Source: Streptomyces cathayae (GTDB lineage: Bacteria; Actinomycetota; Actinomycetes; Streptomycetales; Streptomycetaceae). Taken from it: DNA of 64,000 nt. Positions 62,576 to 64,000 of this stretch are shown piece after piece. Where the stretch lies: positions 5,766,001-5,830,000 of the forward strand of contig NZ_CP121682.1 in NCBI RefSeq assembly GCF_029760955.1, in the 5' to 3' direction. Below the pieces are notes generated by a model. The model was not told the origin of the DNA. It made no database searches and saw only the letters and a list, made by a program, of their open reading frames with translations. The translations under genes and the position numbers were made by a program. The number at the start of each line of letters is the position of its first letter. Position 1 is the first letter of the stretch.

Positions 62576-63694
62576 ATGTCCGTGCCCGACGCACCCATCG
62601 CCTCCCCGTCGGCCGCCGTGTCCGGCGCCGGCGCCGTTGTCGTACCCGCCCAGCAGGCCTCCGCGCGGGTGCACGAGCCGCGCCGCGCCGACTGCCCCTG
62701 GTGCGGCTCGGCACGGCTGCGCAACCGGCTGCGCACCGGCGACCTGCGGCGGCACCGGCCGGGCCGGTTCACCGTCGACGCCTGCCGGGACTGCGGGCAC
62801 ACCTTCCAGAACCCCCGCCTCACCGCAGAGGGCCTCGCCTTCCACCGGCGGGTGCTGCGCGGAGCCCCCCGGGACGCCGCCACCGACGCCGTCCTCGCGC
62901 TGCGCGACGCCCCGCGCCGCCGCCGCGCCACGGCCCGCACGATGCTGCGCTTCGGCGAACCGGAGAGCTGGCTGGACGTCGGCACCGGCCACGCCCGCTT
63001 CCCGGACACCGCGCGGGAGTTCTTCCCGTACACCGCGTTCGACGGCACCGACCTCACCCCGCGCGCCGAACGCGCCCGCGCCCTCGGCCGGATCGAGGAG
63101 GCCCACATCGGCCCGCTGACGTCCCCACGGCTGCGGGCCCGGGTGGCGGGCCGCTACGACGTGGTCAGCATGCTGTACCACCTCGAGCACACCACCGACC
63201 CGAGGGCGGAACTCCACGCCGCCCTGGACGCCCTGCGCCCCGGCGGCCATCTGCTCATCGAGACCCTGGACCCCCGCAGCGCGTTCGCCGCCCTGTTCGG
63301 CCGGTGGTGGCTCTCCTACGACCAGCCGCGCCGACTGCACCTGCTCCCGCCGCGCAACCTCCGCGCCGAACTGGAGCGGCTCGGCTGCGAGATCGTCACC
63401 ACCAGGTCCGGAGCCCCGTTCGGATCCGGCTCCAGGCACCGCGCGGTGCACGTTCCGTACGACCTGGCCGGTGCCACCGCGCTGGCCCTCTCCCAGGCCC
63501 TGCCCGCCCCGGACGCCCCCTGGCGCGCCATCCCGCCGACCCCGTTCCAGCGGCACGCGCGCACCGTCCTGCTGCGCGCGGGCGCCCCGGTGGTGGCCGC
63601 CGCGGCGCTCACGGACCTCGCGCTGGCCCCGCTGCTGCGGCACACCCCGTTCGCCAACGCGTACCGGATCATCGCGAGGAAGCCGATCGGCTGA
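62576..63694 (+). CDS. Class I SAM-dependent methyltransferase with N-terminal zinc ribbon
   Basis: A protein of 372 residues from the ATG at 62576, preceded by GGGAG. Residues about 40-75 form a zinc ribbon (CPWCGS...ACRDCGHTFQNP). The Rossmann methyltransferase domain follows: SWLDVGTGHARFPDTAREFFP (motif I), YDVVSMLYHLEHTTDPRAELHAALDALRPGGHLLIETLDP (motifs II-III) and a C-terminal helical part. This ribbon-plus-methyltransferase layout occurs in sugar and lipid-linked methyltransferases; the substrate is unknown. It lies between cobT and cobU but on the opposite strand. Confidence 0.88.
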   Translation: MSVPDAPIASPSAAVSGAGAVVVPAQQASARVHEPRRADCPWCGSARLRNRLRTGDLRRHRPGRFTVDACRDCGHTFQNPRLTAEGLAFHRRVLRGAPRDAATDAVLALRDAPRRRRATARTMLRFGEPESWLDVGTGHARFPDTAREFFPYTAFDGTDLTPRAERARALGRIEEAHIGPLTSPRLRARVAGRYDVVSMLYHLEHTTDPRAELHAALDALRPGGHLLIETLDPRSAFAALFGRWWLSYDQPRRLHLLPPRNLRAELERLGCEIVTTRSGAPFGSGSRHRAVHVPYDLAGATALALSQALPAPDAPWRAIPPTPFQRHARTVLLRAGAPVVAAAALTDLALAPLLRHTPFANAYRIIARKPIG

Positions 63695-63709
63695 CCCGGC
63701 CCGCCCCGC

Positions 63710-64000
63710 TCACCCCTTCAGCATCAGCGCCTGCCCCGCCACCACCAGCAGCACCTGCTCGCACTCCTGCGCGAACGCCGCGTTCAGCCGCCCGAGTTCG
63801 TCCCGGTAACGGCGGCCGGACGCGGTGGCGGGCACGATGCCCGAGCCCACCTCGTTGGAGACCGCGACCACGGTCCGCCGGGTCGCGCGCACCGCGTCCG
63901 TCAGCTCACGCACCCGCTCCCTGAGGGCCCGTTCCCCTCCGTCGGCCCACTCGGCGTCGTCCCACGCCCCGACGGAGTCCATCGCGTCCGTCAGCCACAG
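63710..64000 (-). CDS. cobU: Adenosylcobinamide kinase/guanylyltransferase, C-terminal part
   Basis: Only the C-terminal 96 residues are in the window; the gene continues beyond the right edge. LWLTDAMDSVGAWDD leads into VVAVSNEVGSGIVPATASGRRYRDELGRLNAAFAQECEQVLLVVAGQALMLKG, the conserved C-terminus of CobU/CobP (the SNEVG motif is characteristic). It phosphorylates and guanylylates adenosylcobinamide ahead of CobS. The P-loop is outside the window. It converges with the methyltransferase gene (15 bp between stops). Confidence 0.93.
   Translation of the reverse strand: MWLTDAMDSVGAWDDAEWADGGERALRERVRELTDAVRATRRTVVAVSNEVGSGIVPATASGRRYRDELGRLNAAFAQECEQVLLVVAGQALMLKG

Overview
This window is a high-GC actinobacterial chromosome segment. 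Codon usage is strongly G/C-ending at third positions, GTG starts are common, and the families are typical of Streptomyces (XRE/DUF5753 with DUF397, DUF1996, DUF4191, type I GlnA, homodimeric AceE). From memory, the order glnA, RDD protein, DUF4191 protein, lipA, lipB, aceE, E2, lpd, pepA, cobS, cobT matches the S. coelicolor core around SCO2198 to SCO2175, read in descending order. I saw no rRNA, tRNA, CRISPR array, phage integrase or replication origin.

Layout. Bases 1-5.7 kb are accessory: a small divergent ORF, an XRE/DUF5753 regulator overlapping a DUF397 protein, three poorly known or membrane proteins, a frameshifted DUF397 remnant, and a two-gene ATPase plus HNH nuclease operon resembling Septu (PtuA/PtuB) anti-phage systems. 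From 5.8 to 12.8 kb lies extracellular starch degradation: a secreted alpha-amylase and a 1.8-kaa protein with two complete GH13 active sites. From 12.8 to 22.7 kb come regulators and envelope genes: a CHMI-like isomerase, a TetR regulator, a membrane protein with a sigma-like N-terminus, a lipoprotein, a secreted DUF1996 protein, a NarL-type two-component pair, an epimerase and a winged-helix regulator. An IS200/IS605-type element (tnpA-tnpB) sits at 22.8-24.5 kb.

From 24.7 to 36 kb the content is a secreted beta-barrel-like protein, an ArsC-like protein, a HEAT-repeat protein, glnA with a well-phased GlnR box, then lipA/lipB and a TPR regulator. From 36 to 43.6 kb are a 14-bp minisatellite, redox and epimerase proteins, a GNAT enzyme, a MarP-like periplasmic protease, a PGRP-type amidase and a WYL regulator. 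From 43.7 to 58.5 kb are the parts of the 2-oxoacid dehydrogenase complexes (AceE; lpd plus a two-lipoyl E2), a giant P-type ATPase with small satellite ORFs, a GntR regulator and leucyl aminopeptidase. From 58.7 to 64 kb are a decayed GH114 glycosidase and cobS, cobT and the 3' end of cobU, interleaved with opposite-strand genes.

Functional links. LipA and LipB make the lipoyl cofactor carried by the E2 enzyme encoded 20 kb away, and AceE and Lpd are other subunits of the same kind of complex. GlnA is the nitrogen assimilation node and carries its own GlnR operator. The cob genes form the lower-ligand end of cobalamin synthesis. The strongest candidate for an under-described system is the ATPase-HNH operon at 3.5-5.6 kb. 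Other leads are a ribosome-binding-site hairpin at 12.8 kb, a transposase with Arg at the first HUH position, a perfect 17-bp palindrome before aceE, and several small ORFs below usual annotation cut-offs.
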